Part shown: piece by piece, positions 51,803 through 61,306 of the stretch
Position numbering within the stretch: position 1 is the first letter of the stretch
Layout: each line of letters opens with the position of its first letter
Assembly (NCBI RefSeq): GCF_008632455.1
Contig: NZ_CP043929.1
Location: 3,844,001 to 3,908,000 of the forward strand
Source of the DNA: Methylomonas rhizoryzae
Lineage (GTDB): Bacteria > Pseudomonadota > Gammaproteobacteria > Methylococcales > Methylomonadaceae
Direction of reading: 5' to 3'
Length of the DNA stretch: 64,000 nucleotides
Notes under the pieces: model-generated
Told to the model about the DNA's origin: nothing
The model's database searches: none
Seen by the model: the letters and a program-made list of their open reading frames with translations, nothing else
Program-made: the position numbers and the translations under genes

Positions 51803-52524
51803 CCCTATTCGACTTAGCAACCGCCCAAACCGAACTGCACGGCAAAAACCCGCGCACCATTTTAAAAGCCGCCCTGGCCCAATTCGACAATATCGCGATT
51901 TCCTTCAGCGGCGCCGAAGACGTGGTGTTGATCGACTTGGCGATACAATTTCGCGAAGACATCCGGGTTTTTTCGCTGGACACCGGCCGCTTGCATCCGG
52001 AGACCTACCGCTTTATGGAATTGGTGCGCAAACACTATCAAATAGAGATCGAGTTACTCAGCCCGAGCCACGACGCGGTGGATAAATTGGTCAAGGAAAA
52101 AGGCTTGTTCAGCTTTTATCAGGACGGCCACCACGAATGCTGCGGCATCCGTAAGGTGGAACCTTTGAAACGCAAATTGGCGACCCTAGACGCCTGGATT
52201 ACCGGTCAACGCAAAGATCAAAGCCTGGATACCCGTAGCGACATACCGGAAGTGCAACTGGATAGCGCATTCTCGACGCCGGACAAGCCGCTGATTAAAT
52301 TCAATCCTTTGCTGAACTGGTCGTCCGCCCAAGTGTGGGACTATATCGAAGCCTACCAAGTGCCCTACAACGATTTACACAAGCAAGGCTACATCAGCAT
52401 AGGCTGCGAACCCTGCACCCGCCCGGTACTACCCAACCAACACGAACGGGCCGGCCGCTGGTGGTGGGAGGACGCGGCCAAGAAAGAATGCGGCCTGCAT
52501 GCGGGGAACGTCGACAAAACCTAA
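51799..52524 (+). CDS. cysH: Adenylyl-sulfate reductase (CysH, Fe-S type)
   Basis: The 241-residue protein has the PAPS/APS reductase fold: NIAISFSGAEDVVLI (phosphate loop), RVFSLDTGRLHPETY, and the catalytic ECGLHAGN at the C-terminus. The paired cysteines HECCGIRK and GCEPCTRPV bind a [4Fe-4S] cluster, which marks the APS-reducing type rather than the E. coli PAPS type. It is translationally coupled to gshA. Confidence 0.92.
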   Translation: MTLFDLATAQTELHGKNPRTILKAALAQFDNIAISFSGAEDVVLIDLAIQFREDIRVFSLDTGRLHPETYRFMELVRKHYQIEIELLSPSHDAVDKLVKEKGLFSFYQDGHHECCGIRKVEPLKRKLATLDAWITGQRKDQSLDTRSDIPEVQLDSAFSTPDKPLIKFNPLLNWSSAQVWDYIEAYQVPYNDLHKQGYISIGCEPCTRPVLPNQHERAGRWWWEDAAKKECGLHAGNVDKT

Positions 52525-52550
52525 TCAGCCAAGGTTGCGGGGAACTCACC

Positions 52551-52973
52551 CTATTTGCGCGTTTTTTTGCGCTTCGCTTTCGACGAAGCCTTGGCCTTTT
52601 TGCCGGAGCCGGTTTTTTTAGCGGATCTTCGCTGGGTCGATACCGGTTGCACTGCGGCTTCCTCAGCCGCGACCGACGTAGACTCAGCGGATTCCGGAGA
52701 CGACGCCGGCGGCGCGCTCTCCCTATCCTGCAACGGTTGCTCGCAATCAGGCAACTGCTCGCCATCCGGCGTACATATGACGCGGTATGTGATGCGTCTG
52801 TCGTCGACCGGCACTTGGTCGGCGGTCGGCGGCGGCGTACTGTCTTCGGAGATGTGCTCCAACAGTTCCGCCGCCGTGCCGGGAAGGGAAGTCGTTAACG
52901 CTAAAACAGTGACCGTGCCACAGACACTGTAGCGCAGCAGTTTGGCTAAAACAGAAATATCAATGACTTGCAT
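52551..52973 (-). CDS. Exported protein with Lys/Ser-rich tail, hypothetical
   Basis: A 140-residue protein with an N-terminal hydrophobic signal (VCGTVTVLALTTSLPGTAAE, ~17-36). A middle region has two cysteines (ICTPDGEQLPDCEQP), and a low-complexity C-terminus turns from Ser/Glu/Ala-rich to strongly basic (KKTGSGKKAKASSKAKRKK). No domain is recognised. The basic tail suggests binding to peptidoglycan, lipopolysaccharide or nucleic acid. It stands alone, convergent with cysH. Confidence 0.6.
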   Translation of the reverse strand: MQVIDISVLAKLLRYSVCGTVTVLALTTSLPGTAAELLEHISEDSTPPPTADQVPVDDRRITYRVICTPDGEQLPDCEQPLQDRESAPPASSPESAESTSVAAEEAAVQPVSTQRRSAKKTGSGKKAKASSKAKRKKTRK

Positions 52974-53070
52974 GATTGAACGCGGGTAAAAGCTTTACGG
53001 CGGGGACTAAAGAAAAAACCTAATTGGCACGCAAGGCGCACGTTTTAAACAGCAACGCGACGGGCATCGC

Positions 53071-53889
53071 TCAAGAGTCGACCACCGCGCTTTTGCTTTG
53101 CACCCGCTTGGCCTCGTTCCACAAGGCGTCCAACTCTGCCAGCGGGCAATCCAACAATTGCCGGCCGCTGGCGGCGACTTGGCGTTCGATGTAATTAAAA
53201 CGGCGGGTGAATTTTTTGGTCGCTTGTTGCAAGGCGATCTCGGGATTCACTTTCAAATGCCGCGCCAGATTGACGACCACTAACAACAAATCTCCGATTT
53301 CTTCCTGCACGTGAGCTTGGTCGCCGGATTGCCAAGCGTCGTGTACCTCGTGCAATTCTTCCCGCACTTTATCGAACACCGGTTCCGCTTCCGGCCAATC
53401 GAAACCGTGGCCGGCGGCGCGGTTTTGAATTTTTTCGCAAGCCACCAAGGCCGGCAAGCTTTTCGCCACCCCGTCCAGCACGCTCTGCGGCTGGTCGTTG
53501 CCGTGTTTTTGCCGGCGTTCGCGGGCTTTGGCGTCTTCCCAGGCTTGCTGGCGCTCCGCGTCGCTGGCAAATACCGCATCGGCGAATACGTGCGGATGCC
53601 GCTCTACCAGTTTGTTGCCGATGGCTTCGGCTACCTGTTCGAAATCGAACAAGCCCTGCTCCTCGGCCATTTGGGAATGAAACACCACTTGCAGCAGCAA
53701 ATCGCCTAATTCCGCGCGCAGGTCTTCAAAATCGCCGCGCTCTATCGCATCGGCCACTTCGTAAGCTTCTTCAATGGTGTACGGAATCAGGCTGCGGAAA
53801 TCCTGCTTGAGATCCCAGGCGCAACCGGTTTGCGGGTCGCGCAAGCGAGCCATCAGATTCAGCAGATGCCGGGTTTTCTCCAGAGTCAA
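53071..53889 (-). CDS. mazG: Nucleoside triphosphate pyrophosphohydrolase MazG
   Basis: A 272-residue house-cleaning NTPase with two MazG helical domains. The first carries CAWDLKQDFRSLIPYTIEEA and AELGDLLLQVVFHSQMAEE, the EExxE-ExxD metal site. The second has EEIGDLLLVVVNLARHL. The start is TTG 53889, overlapping the stop of the upstream kinase gene by four bases, so the pair is coupled. A Met at codon 12 is the alternative start but would cut the first helix. Confidence 0.92.
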   Translation of the reverse strand: MTLEKTRHLLNLMARLRDPQTGCAWDLKQDFRSLIPYTIEEAYEVADAIERGDFEDLRAELGDLLLQVVFHSQMAEEQGLFDFEQVAEAIGNKLVERHPHVFADAVFASDAERQQAWEDAKARERRQKHGNDQPQSVLDGVAKSLPALVACEKIQNRAAGHGFDWPEAEPVFDKVREELHEVHDAWQSGDQAHVQEEIGDLLLVVVNLARHLKVNPEIALQQATKKFTRRFNYIERQVAASGRQLLDCPLAELDALWNEAKRVQSKSAVVDS

Positions 53890-54818
53890 AACGGCGTTCC
53901 GAATGTGTCCAGATAACGCTGCTTGAATTCCGTCAGCGTGAACACGTGGTTTTGGGTGCCGCTATGTTCGATTTTTATGGTACCCAACAAGGACGCAATG
54001 CGGCCTGTGACCTGCCAATCGTAATCGTTCAGCAAGCCGTACAGCAAACCGGCCCGGTAAGCGTCGCCGCAACCGGTCGGGTCTTGAAGCTGTTTAGCCG
54101 GCGCGGCCGGAATGTCGATGCATGTACCGCCGGTATAGATGTGCGAGCCTTTAGCCCCCATGGTCACTATCAAGGCCTGCACGCGCTCGGCCAGCTGCGC
54201 CAGACTCAAACCGGTACGTTGTTGCATCAATTCCGATTCGTAGTCGTTCAGCGTCAGATAGTCCGCCAAATCGATCAGTTTCAACAGCTCTTCGCCGTCG
54301 AACATCGGCATGCCTTGGCCGGGGTCGAAAATAAACGGAATACCCAATTCGGCGAATTGCTCGGCGTGTTGTTGCATGCCTTGTTTGCCGTCCGGCGACA
54401 CGATGCCTATGCTGATTTCATGGCCGCGCGGTACGTCGTTCAGATGGGAGAAATTCATCGCGCCGGGATGGAAAGCGGTGATTTGATTGTCGCTCTCGTC
54501 GGTGGTGATATAAGCTTGGCCGGTGTAATGATCGTCCAGCAATTTGATAAAGCGGGTGCTGATGCCGCACTGACTCAACCACTGCGCGTAGGGTTCGAAA
54601 TCGTGTCCGACCGTAGCCATGATAAGCGGCTCTTCCTGCAACAATTTCAAGTTGTAAGCGATGTTGCCGGCACAACCGCCGAATTCGCGCCGCATCACCG
54701 GCACCAAGAACGACACATTCAGAATGTGCACTTTGTCCGGCAGAATATGATTGTTGAATTTGTCGTGGAACACCATGATGGTGTCGTAAGCCATCGATCC
54801 GCAAATTAACGCACTCAT
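53886..54818 (-). CDS. PfkB-family carbohydrate kinase, adenosine-kinase-like
   Basis: A 310-residue ribokinase-fold enzyme. FGGCAGNIAYNLKLL is the substrate-site glycine motif, and LQDPTGCGDAYRAGLLYGL holds the catalytic Asp and anion hole. AITAFHPGAMN and ALIVTMGAKGSHIY fit adenosine kinase relatives. AAAGGAAAAC precedes ATG 54818. Linked to mazG it suggests nucleoside or nucleotide salvage; the sugar or nucleoside substrate is not proven. Confidence 0.85.
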   Translation of the reverse strand: MSALICGSMAYDTIMVFHDKFNNHILPDKVHILNVSFLVPVMRREFGGCAGNIAYNLKLLQEEPLIMATVGHDFEPYAQWLSQCGISTRFIKLLDDHYTGQAYITTDESDNQITAFHPGAMNFSHLNDVPRGHEISIGIVSPDGKQGMQQHAEQFAELGIPFIFDPGQGMPMFDGEELLKLIDLADYLTLNDYESELMQQRTGLSLAQLAERVQALIVTMGAKGSHIYTGGTCIDIPAAPAKQLQDPTGCGDAYRAGLLYGLLNDYDWQVTGRIASLLGTIKIEHSGTQNHVFTLTEFKQRYLDTFGTPF

Positions 54819-54897
54819 TGTTTTCCTTTCATCGTTGAACGAGTGGCGCTAAGGTAACGGATGTTGGCTTACGGCACAAGCCGGCGCTATGCCGAGC

Positions 54898-55257
54898 TTA
54901 CAATAGGATCAACGCCCAAGTCGCCGCCGCCCAAGCCAAAGACAGCATGACGGCCGCCGAGCCGATGTCTTTGGCCCGGCCGGATAGCTCGTGATGTTCG
55001 AAACCGACCCGGTCCACCACCGCTTCCACCGCCGAATTCAATAGCTCTACCAACAACACCAACACGACGCTGCCGATCAGCAACACTTTTTCTATCGGGG
55101 TATGGCCCAGCCATAAGGCTAACGGAGTCGCGACGGCGAACAGCGCCACTTCCTGGCGAAATGCTTCCTCGTGTTGCCAAGTCGCCTTGAACCCGGCCAC
55201 CGAAAAAAAACAAGCGTTGATTAAGCGTTTTAACCCTTTTGCATTCTGATTCGCCAT
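54898..55257 (-). CDS. dgkA: Diacylglycerol kinase DgkA
   Basis: A 119-residue inner-membrane trimeric kinase with three helices. EEAFRQEVALF and the family signature VELLNSAVEAVVDRVGFEHH with GRAKDIGSAAVML match DgkA. It recycles diacylglycerol made during periplasmic glucan and lipopolysaccharide modification. It lies just after gcvH on the same strand. Confidence 0.93.
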   Translation of the reverse strand: MANQNAKGLKRLINACFFSVAGFKATWQHEEAFRQEVALFAVATPLALWLGHTPIEKVLLIGSVVLVLLVELLNSAVEAVVDRVGFEHHELSGRAKDIGSAAVMLSLAWAAATWALILL

Positions 55258-55273
55258 CGTTAACGTACTCTCG

Positions 55274-55657
55274 TCACTCTTCTATCATTTTTTGATAGGC
55301 CTGCGCGTCCATCAGCTGATCCAACTCGGACGGATCGTCGGCCTGTATGCAAAACAGCCAATTGACAAACGCATCCTCGTTGATCCGCTCCGGCTCGTCC
55401 TGCACGGCCGGGTTGACCGCCACGACGGTCCCGGTTGCCGGGCTGAACAAATCCGAAGCGGTCTTAACCGATTCCACGACCGCTAGCTGTTCGTTGAATT
55501 TGACTTTACGGCCTATGTCCGGCAAGCCTATGAATACGATGTCGCCCAATTCCGACTGGGCGAAATCGGTGATACCGACCCGGACGATTTGTGCGTCTTC
55601 GAGACAAGCCCATTCGTGAGTCACCGCATATTTCAAGTGGTCTGGCATGTGTTTCAT
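55274..55657 (-). CDS. gcvH: Glycine cleavage system H protein
   Basis: The 127-residue lipoyl carrier starts at ATG 55657 (another ATG is 9 bases later). HEWACLEDAQIVRVGITDFA opens the domain, and AVVESVKTASDLFSPATG holds the lipoylated lysine. GFGGA-type glycine-lysine surroundings are normal. It is separated from gcvT by ~55 kb. Confidence 0.93.
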   Translation of the reverse strand: MKHMPDHLKYAVTHEWACLEDAQIVRVGITDFAQSELGDIVFIGLPDIGRKVKFNEQLAVVESVKTASDLFSPATGTVVAVNPAVQDEPERINEDAFVNWLFCIQADDPSELDQLMDAQAYQKMIEE

Positions 55658-55799
55658 TTCCGATTCCCGCAACAGTAAGCAACTCCCACAGCATAACCGG
55701 CTATTTTTTTTTAACAACAAAAAATTACAATAGCCAAGTATGCAAAAATCGTCACCCGCTCATGTCAGGCTTAGCGCCCGCCCACTGATAACTCGAACT

Positions 55800-56789
55800 A
55801 TGTTGGTTAAATCCGCCGTAATAACACTATTGGCCGTGCTGCTTAGCCGCGGCCCGGTTAGTTACGCCGATGACGACGAGGCGCCGGCCGCCGCATCCGA
55901 AAACGCCAGCACCGATTTACGCCAGCTGGCGGGCATTAAAACCCAAGCCTTAGCAGCCGCAAGCCAAGCACCGGAAACCACGGCCTTCGGCAGCGTCATC
56001 AACCTGGAGCCCTTGCTGACCTTTCGCCAGCAATTGTTGCAGGAACAAGCCGTGCAAAGCAGCGCACAAGCTCGCTACCGCGCATCGGACGCCAATTTAG
56101 CCAGAACCCGGGATTTGCACAGTCACGACATCGTGTCCACCCGCCGCTTGCAAGAGCAGCAAGCCCAATGGCAAAGCGATCAGGCCAATTTAGCCGCTAC
56201 GGGCTACCGCCGGCAGAATCTACTCTCCGCCAGTCGCTTGCAGTGGGGCGATACACTGACGGCGTGGTTCGCCGAGCCCGACGGCAAACAGATAGCGCCG
56301 TTTCTGGTCCAGCGCCGCCAATTGCTCATCATTAGTCTGCCGCCCAACTCATCGCTACCGGACAACACCCAAGACATCGCCGTGGCACAACACGGCGACC
56401 GTACCCAAGCCATTACGGCGCATCTAATCGGCCCAGCTCCCCAGGCCGACCCCTTGACCCAAGGCCGTCAATATTTCTGCTTCACCGAACAACAAAACCT
56501 GCCTTACGGCGCCCGAGTGACTGCTTGGATCAAGCGCGGCAATCAGGCGAGTCAAGGCGTATGGATTCCGGAATCCGCCGTCGTCTGGCATTTAGGTCAA
56601 GCCTTTGTGTTTGTCCAAAGCGCGGCAGGCCAATTCGTCCGCCGCTTGTTACCGACCTTGACGCCGGGCGCCAACGGGTATTTTGCCGGCGAACCGTTCT
56701 CGCCCGGCGAAGAGATCGTGGTTCAAGGCGCGCAAACCATGTTGTCGCAAGAGTTGAAAAACCTGATACCCGACGAAGATAAGGACTAA
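55800..56789 (+). CDS. Orphan periplasmic adaptor-like protein (RND/HlyD type)
   Basis: From ATG 55800 the 329-residue product has a clear signal peptide (SAVITLLAVLLSRGPVSYA); an upstream ATG at 55740 would add 20 basic residues. A coiled-coil hairpin spans ~75-140 (RASDANLARTRDLHSHDIVS, RRLQEQQAQWQSDQANLAAT), followed by beta-rich barrel parts (VWIPESAVVWHLGQAFVFV). This matches efflux membrane-fusion proteins but with a reduced lipoyl half. No RND pump or outer-membrane factor follows, since the next gene is convergent. It may serve a pump encoded elsewhere. Confidence 0.65.
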   Translation: MLVKSAVITLLAVLLSRGPVSYADDDEAPAAASENASTDLRQLAGIKTQALAAASQAPETTAFGSVINLEPLLTFRQQLLQEQAVQSSAQARYRASDANLARTRDLHSHDIVSTRRLQEQQAQWQSDQANLAATGYRRQNLLSASRLQWGDTLTAWFAEPDGKQIAPFLVQRRQLLIISLPPNSSLPDNTQDIAVAQHGDRTQAITAHLIGPAPQADPLTQGRQYFCFTEQQNLPYGARVTAWIKRGNQASQGVWIPESAVVWHLGQAFVFVQSAAGQFVRRLLPTLTPGANGYFAGEPFSPGEEIVVQGAQTMLSQELKNLIPDEDKD

Positions 56790-57847
56790 GCGGTATGTCC
56801 CGGTTTATGCCGGATTTGCAAAACTTCCACACTGTTCCAGACATTCTCCACGAAATCCATATCCATGGCCGGCATGCCGTCGTGTAACCACTGCACCAAC
56901 ACCTTCGCGACGTTGGGGTAAGTAACGTGTACGGCATGCGGATTGTGCAGCCAGTCTTCTATCACCGCGCTGTCCAGTTCATACATGGTATGTCCGTAAC
57001 CCAATTGCACCAGCGCCGCCGCGTTGGAAATTTGCTCCATTTGCGCGTGCAAGGGCTTGGCAAGGATTTTTTTGCCAAGCTGCAAGGATTCGCTGGCCAA
57101 TTCGAAACCGGCGTTGCTGATAATGCCGGCGCAATCGTACAAGTCGCGCTGAAACCCTTCCCGGGACAAGGCTTTGAATTGCACGTGCGAATATTTGGAA
57201 TCAATGACGTCCGGCGAATAGACGTGAAAGCGAAAGTTCTCGAACGGACATAAGTGCTGGAGTACCTTGTGCGGATTTTCGAACGGCAAATACACCAAAA
57301 TCTTGTCCGCCTGAATTTTCTCCGGAAAATTCGGCGTCTCTATGATGGGCGGCAAGATCGGTTGACCGAAATGATGCCAATGCAAACCGACACCGATGTC
57401 GGCCGGCGCGAAATATTTCATTACTTGTTCCGCCAAGGGATCGGAACCCTGGCGCGGCACTTGATGGCCGAACGCATACTGGTGGCCTATGCCTATCACT
57501 GTTTTTCTTTGCCGTTTTGCCGCCCAAGCGGTGACGGGCTCAAAGTCGCTGATCACCAAATCGTAAGCGCGCAAATCCAGGCGGTTGACGTCTGTGACAA
57601 AGCGGATAGGCTTGGCTTGCAGTGCGGTTTTCAAATACGACACCTGGCCGTTGCTGGTATTAAAGGTTAATCCTTCCCTAACCTGATAACCATTGAACAC
57701 CTCCATGTCGAAATACTTGTCCGCCGGCCGGCCGGTAAATTGAAAGGTAACATCGAAGCCGGCTTTAAATAACTCGCGCGCCATCACCCGGGCACGGGTG
57801 ATGTGTCCGTTACCGGTGCCTTGGACACCGTAAAAAATTTTCATCAT
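56786..57847 (-). CDS. MJ1255/VC2487-type glycosyltransferase
   Basis: The 353-residue protein has a GT-B-like layout, with MKIFYGVQGTGNGHITRARV at the N-terminus and GIISNAGFELASESLQLGKK in the C-terminal sugar-nucleotide half. It matches the MJ1255/VC2487 family of predicted UDP-glycosyltransferases. It is coupled to the PAP2 phosphatase gene upstream through a 4-base overlap (ATGA). The pair suggests lipid-linked glycan work at the membrane; the donor and acceptor are unknown. Confidence 0.8.
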   Translation of the reverse strand: MMKIFYGVQGTGNGHITRARVMARELFKAGFDVTFQFTGRPADKYFDMEVFNGYQVREGLTFNTSNGQVSYLKTALQAKPIRFVTDVNRLDLRAYDLVISDFEPVTAWAAKRQRKTVIGIGHQYAFGHQVPRQGSDPLAEQVMKYFAPADIGVGLHWHHFGQPILPPIIETPNFPEKIQADKILVYLPFENPHKVLQHLCPFENFRFHVYSPDVIDSKYSHVQFKALSREGFQRDLYDCAGIISNAGFELASESLQLGKKILAKPLHAQMEQISNAAALVQLGYGHTMYELDSAVIEDWLHNPHAVHVTYPNVAKVLVQWLHDGMPAMDMDFVENVWNSVEVLQIRHKPGHTA

Positions 57848-58365
57848 AGAATGCTATTAAGACTGATAAACGCAGTAAACGAGCCTAACACCGCCCCCAT
57901 CAGGGTATCGGTAGGGAAATGCACGCCCAGCACCACGCGGGAAAAACCGATAGCTAAAGCCCAGGCGTATAACCCCGGCGCTAGTGCCGGAAAAAAATAA
58001 CTGACCATGGTTGCCACCATAAAGGCGGCGGAAGTATGGCCCGACGGAAAACTAAATTGATCCGAAGGGGTAATGACGCTACGAAAGCCGGTTAATGCCT
58101 GTTGCGGCCTATTCCGTTTAAAGCCGTTTTTCAACAGAAAATACAGCGGTCTTTCCAGCAAAAAGCCCAAAACCATGACTTGCAATAAAGGATCGCTCAC
58201 CCCGTGCTGCCACAGCAGCAGGGCTGCCAGCAACACGTACAGTAGACCGTCCGCCGTCTTGGACAAGCGCCGGCAGAACGCAGCCAAGCCGGCATGCAAG
58301 GCGCTGTTGGTCAAACTGGTAAATAACCGGACGTCGTAATTGTGTATGGTATACATCAGTTTCAT
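57844..58365 (-). CDS. PAP2-family membrane phosphatase
   Basis: The 173-residue integral membrane protein has all three PAP2 motifs: KNGFKRNRP, PSGHTSA and SRVVLGVHFPTD, with the catalytic His in the last two. Start ATG 58365 is preferred; the frame extends to 58392. Undecaprenyl- or phosphatidyl-phosphate substrates are likely. It forms an operon with the glycosyltransferase. Confidence 0.88.
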   Translation of the reverse strand: MKLMYTIHNYDVRLFTSLTNSALHAGLAAFCRRLSKTADGLLYVLLAALLLWQHGVSDPLLQVMVLGFLLERPLYFLLKNGFKRNRPQQALTGFRSVITPSDQFSFPSGHTSAAFMVATMVSYFFPALAPGLYAWALAIGFSRVVLGVHFPTDTLMGAVLGSFTAFISLNSIL

Positions 58366-58606
58366 GTCAGTACTCCGCTTAGCGTGCCGCACCCCGTTGC
58401 GGCAACTGGAAAACCCATTTTTTCCGTAATTTTCTATTTCTCCGGATGTGTGCTAAGCGTAATCCCACAAGATGACGAGCAAATGACTGTTGTTTTACCG
58501 TTATATGACGGCGCGAATTTATGCGAATGTTTGCTACAATCCCCACCCCTGCCAACCATTACCAATCTGGTCGCCAGCCGCGTTTTTTCGGCAAAAACAG
58601 GCCCCT

Positions 58607-60064
58607 ATGCAACGATTTTGTACTTTAGGCTTCGTGTTAGGCCTGATCTTGATGATTTTCGGGTTGACCTACACCCTGCCGATTGCGGCTTCGCTTTATT
58701 TCGGCGACGGCATGACCGAACATTTTCTGCGCGGCATGTCCTTGAACATAGGCATAGGCGGCACCTTAGCCGGAGCGACCATGCGTTACCGCGGGGATTT
58801 GCGGAATCGCGACGGCTATTTATTGGTGGCGTTTTTTTGGCTGTTGATGGCATCCGCCGCCACCTTACCCTTGCTGTGGGGCATGCCGGGCTTGTCGTTT
58901 ACCGACGCTTTTTTCGAAACCATGTCCGGATTCACCACTACCGGGGCAACCGTATTAGTGGGGTTGGACAATCTGGCACCGTCGCTGAATCTTTGGCGGC
59001 ACGAATTGAACTGGATAGGCGGGCTGGGGATTATCGTGTTGGCCGTAGCGATTTTGCCGTTATTGGGCGTCGGCGGCATGCAGCTGTATAAAGCGGAAAT
59101 TCCCGGCCCGGTTAAAGACAGCAAGCTGACCCCGCGCATCACCGAAACCGCCCGCTTGTTATGGCTGGTCTATGCCGGTTACACCCTGCTGTGTAGCGTA
59201 TGTTTGTACGTCGCCGGCATGACCTGGTTCGACGCGATTTGCCATGCCTTTTCCACGCTATCGCTGGGCGGCTTTTCCACCCACGACGCCAGCATAGGTT
59301 ATTACGACTCGCCGGCGATAGAACTGGTGATTACGGTATTCATGTTAATCGGCGCAACCAATTTCGCCACCCATTACTCCGCCATTCATTGCAAAAGCAC
59401 CAAAGCGTATTCCCAAGACCCGGAATTCATGCCCATGCTAGGTCTTTTAACCGGTAGCATCCTGCTATGCGCGTTTCATATTGAACATTTCGCCGTTTAT
59501 CCGGATTTTCTCACCGGTTTACGCTACATCACCTTCAATTTAGTCTCGATCGCCACCGATGCCGGATTCACCAACGACGATTTCGACAAATGGCCGCCGT
59601 TTATTCCCTGGTGGATGCTGTTTCTCAGCTGCATCACCATTTGTACCGGCTCAACCGGCGGCGGCATCAAAATGTTTCGTGCCTTGCTTTTATTCAAACA
59701 AGCGGGCCGGGAAATGTTCAAAATCCTGCATCCGCGCGCCGTCAATCCAATCCGCATCGGCAACACCGTCATCGCCAATAAGATCATCTTCGCGGTGCTG
59801 GCGTTTATTTTCTTGTACTTCATTTCCGTGGTGGTAATGACCTTTGCGCTGATATTTACCGGCATGGACCCCATTTCCGCCCTCAGTGCGGTTTTAGCGT
59901 GTATCAACAACGCCGGCCCGGGTTTGAACAGCGTAGGCCCCTCGACAAACTACGCGCATTTAAACGATTTTCAAACCTGGATTTGCGCCGTAACCATGTT
60001 GCTCGGACGCTTGGAGGTTTTTACCCTGGTCGTGCTTTTTACCCCTACTTTCTGGAAAAAATAG
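58607..60064 (+). CDS. trkH: Potassium uptake protein TrkH
   Basis: The 485-residue K+ channel-like transporter has four M1-P-M2 repeats. Filter segments are visible: SGFTTTGATVLVG, STLSLGGFSTHD, ATDAGFTND and INNAGPGLNSVG; the conserved glycines are present. ATG 58607 starts directly at the first helix; the longer frame to 58490 adds improbable residues. TrkA, its gating partner, is not in the window. secF follows in the same direction after 74 bases. Confidence 0.92.
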   Translation: MQRFCTLGFVLGLILMIFGLTYTLPIAASLYFGDGMTEHFLRGMSLNIGIGGTLAGATMRYRGDLRNRDGYLLVAFFWLLMASAATLPLLWGMPGLSFTDAFFETMSGFTTTGATVLVGLDNLAPSLNLWRHELNWIGGLGIIVLAVAILPLLGVGGMQLYKAEIPGPVKDSKLTPRITETARLLWLVYAGYTLLCSVCLYVAGMTWFDAICHAFSTLSLGGFSTHDASIGYYDSPAIELVITVFMLIGATNFATHYSAIHCKSTKAYSQDPEFMPMLGLLTGSILLCAFHIEHFAVYPDFLTGLRYITFNLVSIATDAGFTNDDFDKWPPFIPWWMLFLSCITICTGSTGGGIKMFRALLLFKQAGREMFKILHPRAVNPIRIGNTVIANKIIFAVLAFIFLYFISVVVMTFALIFTGMDPISALSAVLACINNAGPGLNSVGPSTNYAHLNDFQTWICAVTMLLGRLEVFTLVVLFTPTFWKK

Positions 60065-60138
60065 TACAATTCAACAATTTGGCTCTTGACCATAGAATCA
60101 AAGCCTACGTGGTTTTACTTCACTGATAGGATTCGTGC

Positions 60139-61065
60139 ATGCAAACCGTTTCCCAACTCGATTTCTTAGGCAAGCGCAAGCTGGCATTCATTTTTTCCGG
60201 CCTGTTGGTCGCCGCCTCCATTCTCTCGTTATGCATTAACGGCTTGAATTTAGGCATAGATTTTACCGGCGGCAGCGTATACGAAATGCATTTCAACCAA
60301 TCGGTGGATTTGACCAAGATGCGCGATAGCTTAGCCGAACGCGGCTTTGCCGACGCCAACGTGCAACATTTCGGCAGTTCCGAAGAAGTATTGGTGCGAT
60401 TAAAACCCATTACCGCCGTTAACCAGCAACAACTGGGTCAGCAAGTATTGGATGCGGCCAACGCCAGCCAGACGCAACCCGGCGAATTGCGGCGGGTGGA
60501 ATTCGTCGGCCCGCAGGTCGGAGACGAATTGCTGGACGACGGCGGCCTTGCGCTGCTGTTCGCTTTCATCGGCGTGATGATTTACGTTAGCGTGCGCTTC
60601 GAATGGAAATTCTCGGTCGGCGCGGTCCTCGCATTGGTTCACGACTCGGTTATCACCCTGGGATTTTTTTCCGTCTTCGGCTGGGAATTCGACATGACCG
60701 TGTTGTCCGCACTGTTAGCGATTATCGGTTATTCGATTAACGACACCATCGTCGTTTACGACAGAATCCGGGAGAATTTCCGCTCCAGCCGGGTAAGCAG
60801 CGTGGATGAAGTCACCAATGTCGCGTTGAACGAAACCTTGAGCCGCACCCTGCTGACCTCGTTCACCGTGTTCTTGACCGTGCTGGCATTGGTATTTTTA
60901 GGCGGAAAAACCATACACGGTTTTTCTGTCGCGATGCTGATAGGCGTCGTGGTCGGTACTTATTCCTCCATCTACGTCGCCAGTGCAATTGCCCTCGCGC
61001 TAGGCTTGAATAAAGACGACGTAATGGAAATACAGCGCGATAACACTATCGAAGATTTACCCTAA
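60139..61065 (+). CDS. secF: Protein translocase subunit SecF
   Basis: The 308-residue protein has six membrane helices. LNLGIDFTGGSVYEMHFNQ after the first helix is the SecF signature. GYSINDTIVVYDRIRENFRS lies in helix 4-5, and TSFTVFLTVLALVFLGGKTI near the end. SecF helps SecD drive late steps of export using the proton gradient. No secD lies immediately upstream; the preceding gene is trkH. Confidence 0.92.
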   Translation: MQTVSQLDFLGKRKLAFIFSGLLVAASILSLCINGLNLGIDFTGGSVYEMHFNQSVDLTKMRDSLAERGFADANVQHFGSSEEVLVRLKPITAVNQQQLGQQVLDAANASQTQPGELRRVEFVGPQVGDELLDDGGLALLFAFIGVMIYVSVRFEWKFSVGAVLALVHDSVITLGFFSVFGWEFDMTVLSALLAIIGYSINDTIVVYDRIRENFRSSRVSSVDEVTNVALNETLSRTLLTSFTVFLTVLALVFLGGKTIHGFSVAMLIGVVVGTYSSIYVASAIALALGLNKDDVMEIQRDNTIEDLP

Positions 61066-61090
61066 CGCGCATGAACGCATGACAAGCCCC

Positions 61091-61192
61091 CCCGGCCAAT
61101 GAAAAGCATTGATAACGGGACCGACGCTCCATCGCAATTCGAAGGGCTATTCGCGACGAGAACGCTCCCCTACGATGATTTTCAGAGTAATA
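61091..61192 (+). repeat. Dispersed repeat copy
   Basis: It begins CCGGCCAATGAAAAGCATTGA and ends GATGATTTTCAGAGTAATAAC, the same termini as the copies at 16057, 14083 and 2003. It sits in the gap between secF and the oxidoreductase. Confidence 0.6.
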
Positions 61193-61306
61193 ACATCCCA
61201 AATTGCCTAAGCCTTGGCGGCGGCCACGGAACCACCGTCCACCCCAAGGCATAGCGTAAAGCCAGCATTGTTTTCCATCCCTCTTCTTAACTTAAGGAAC
61301 AAGTCC

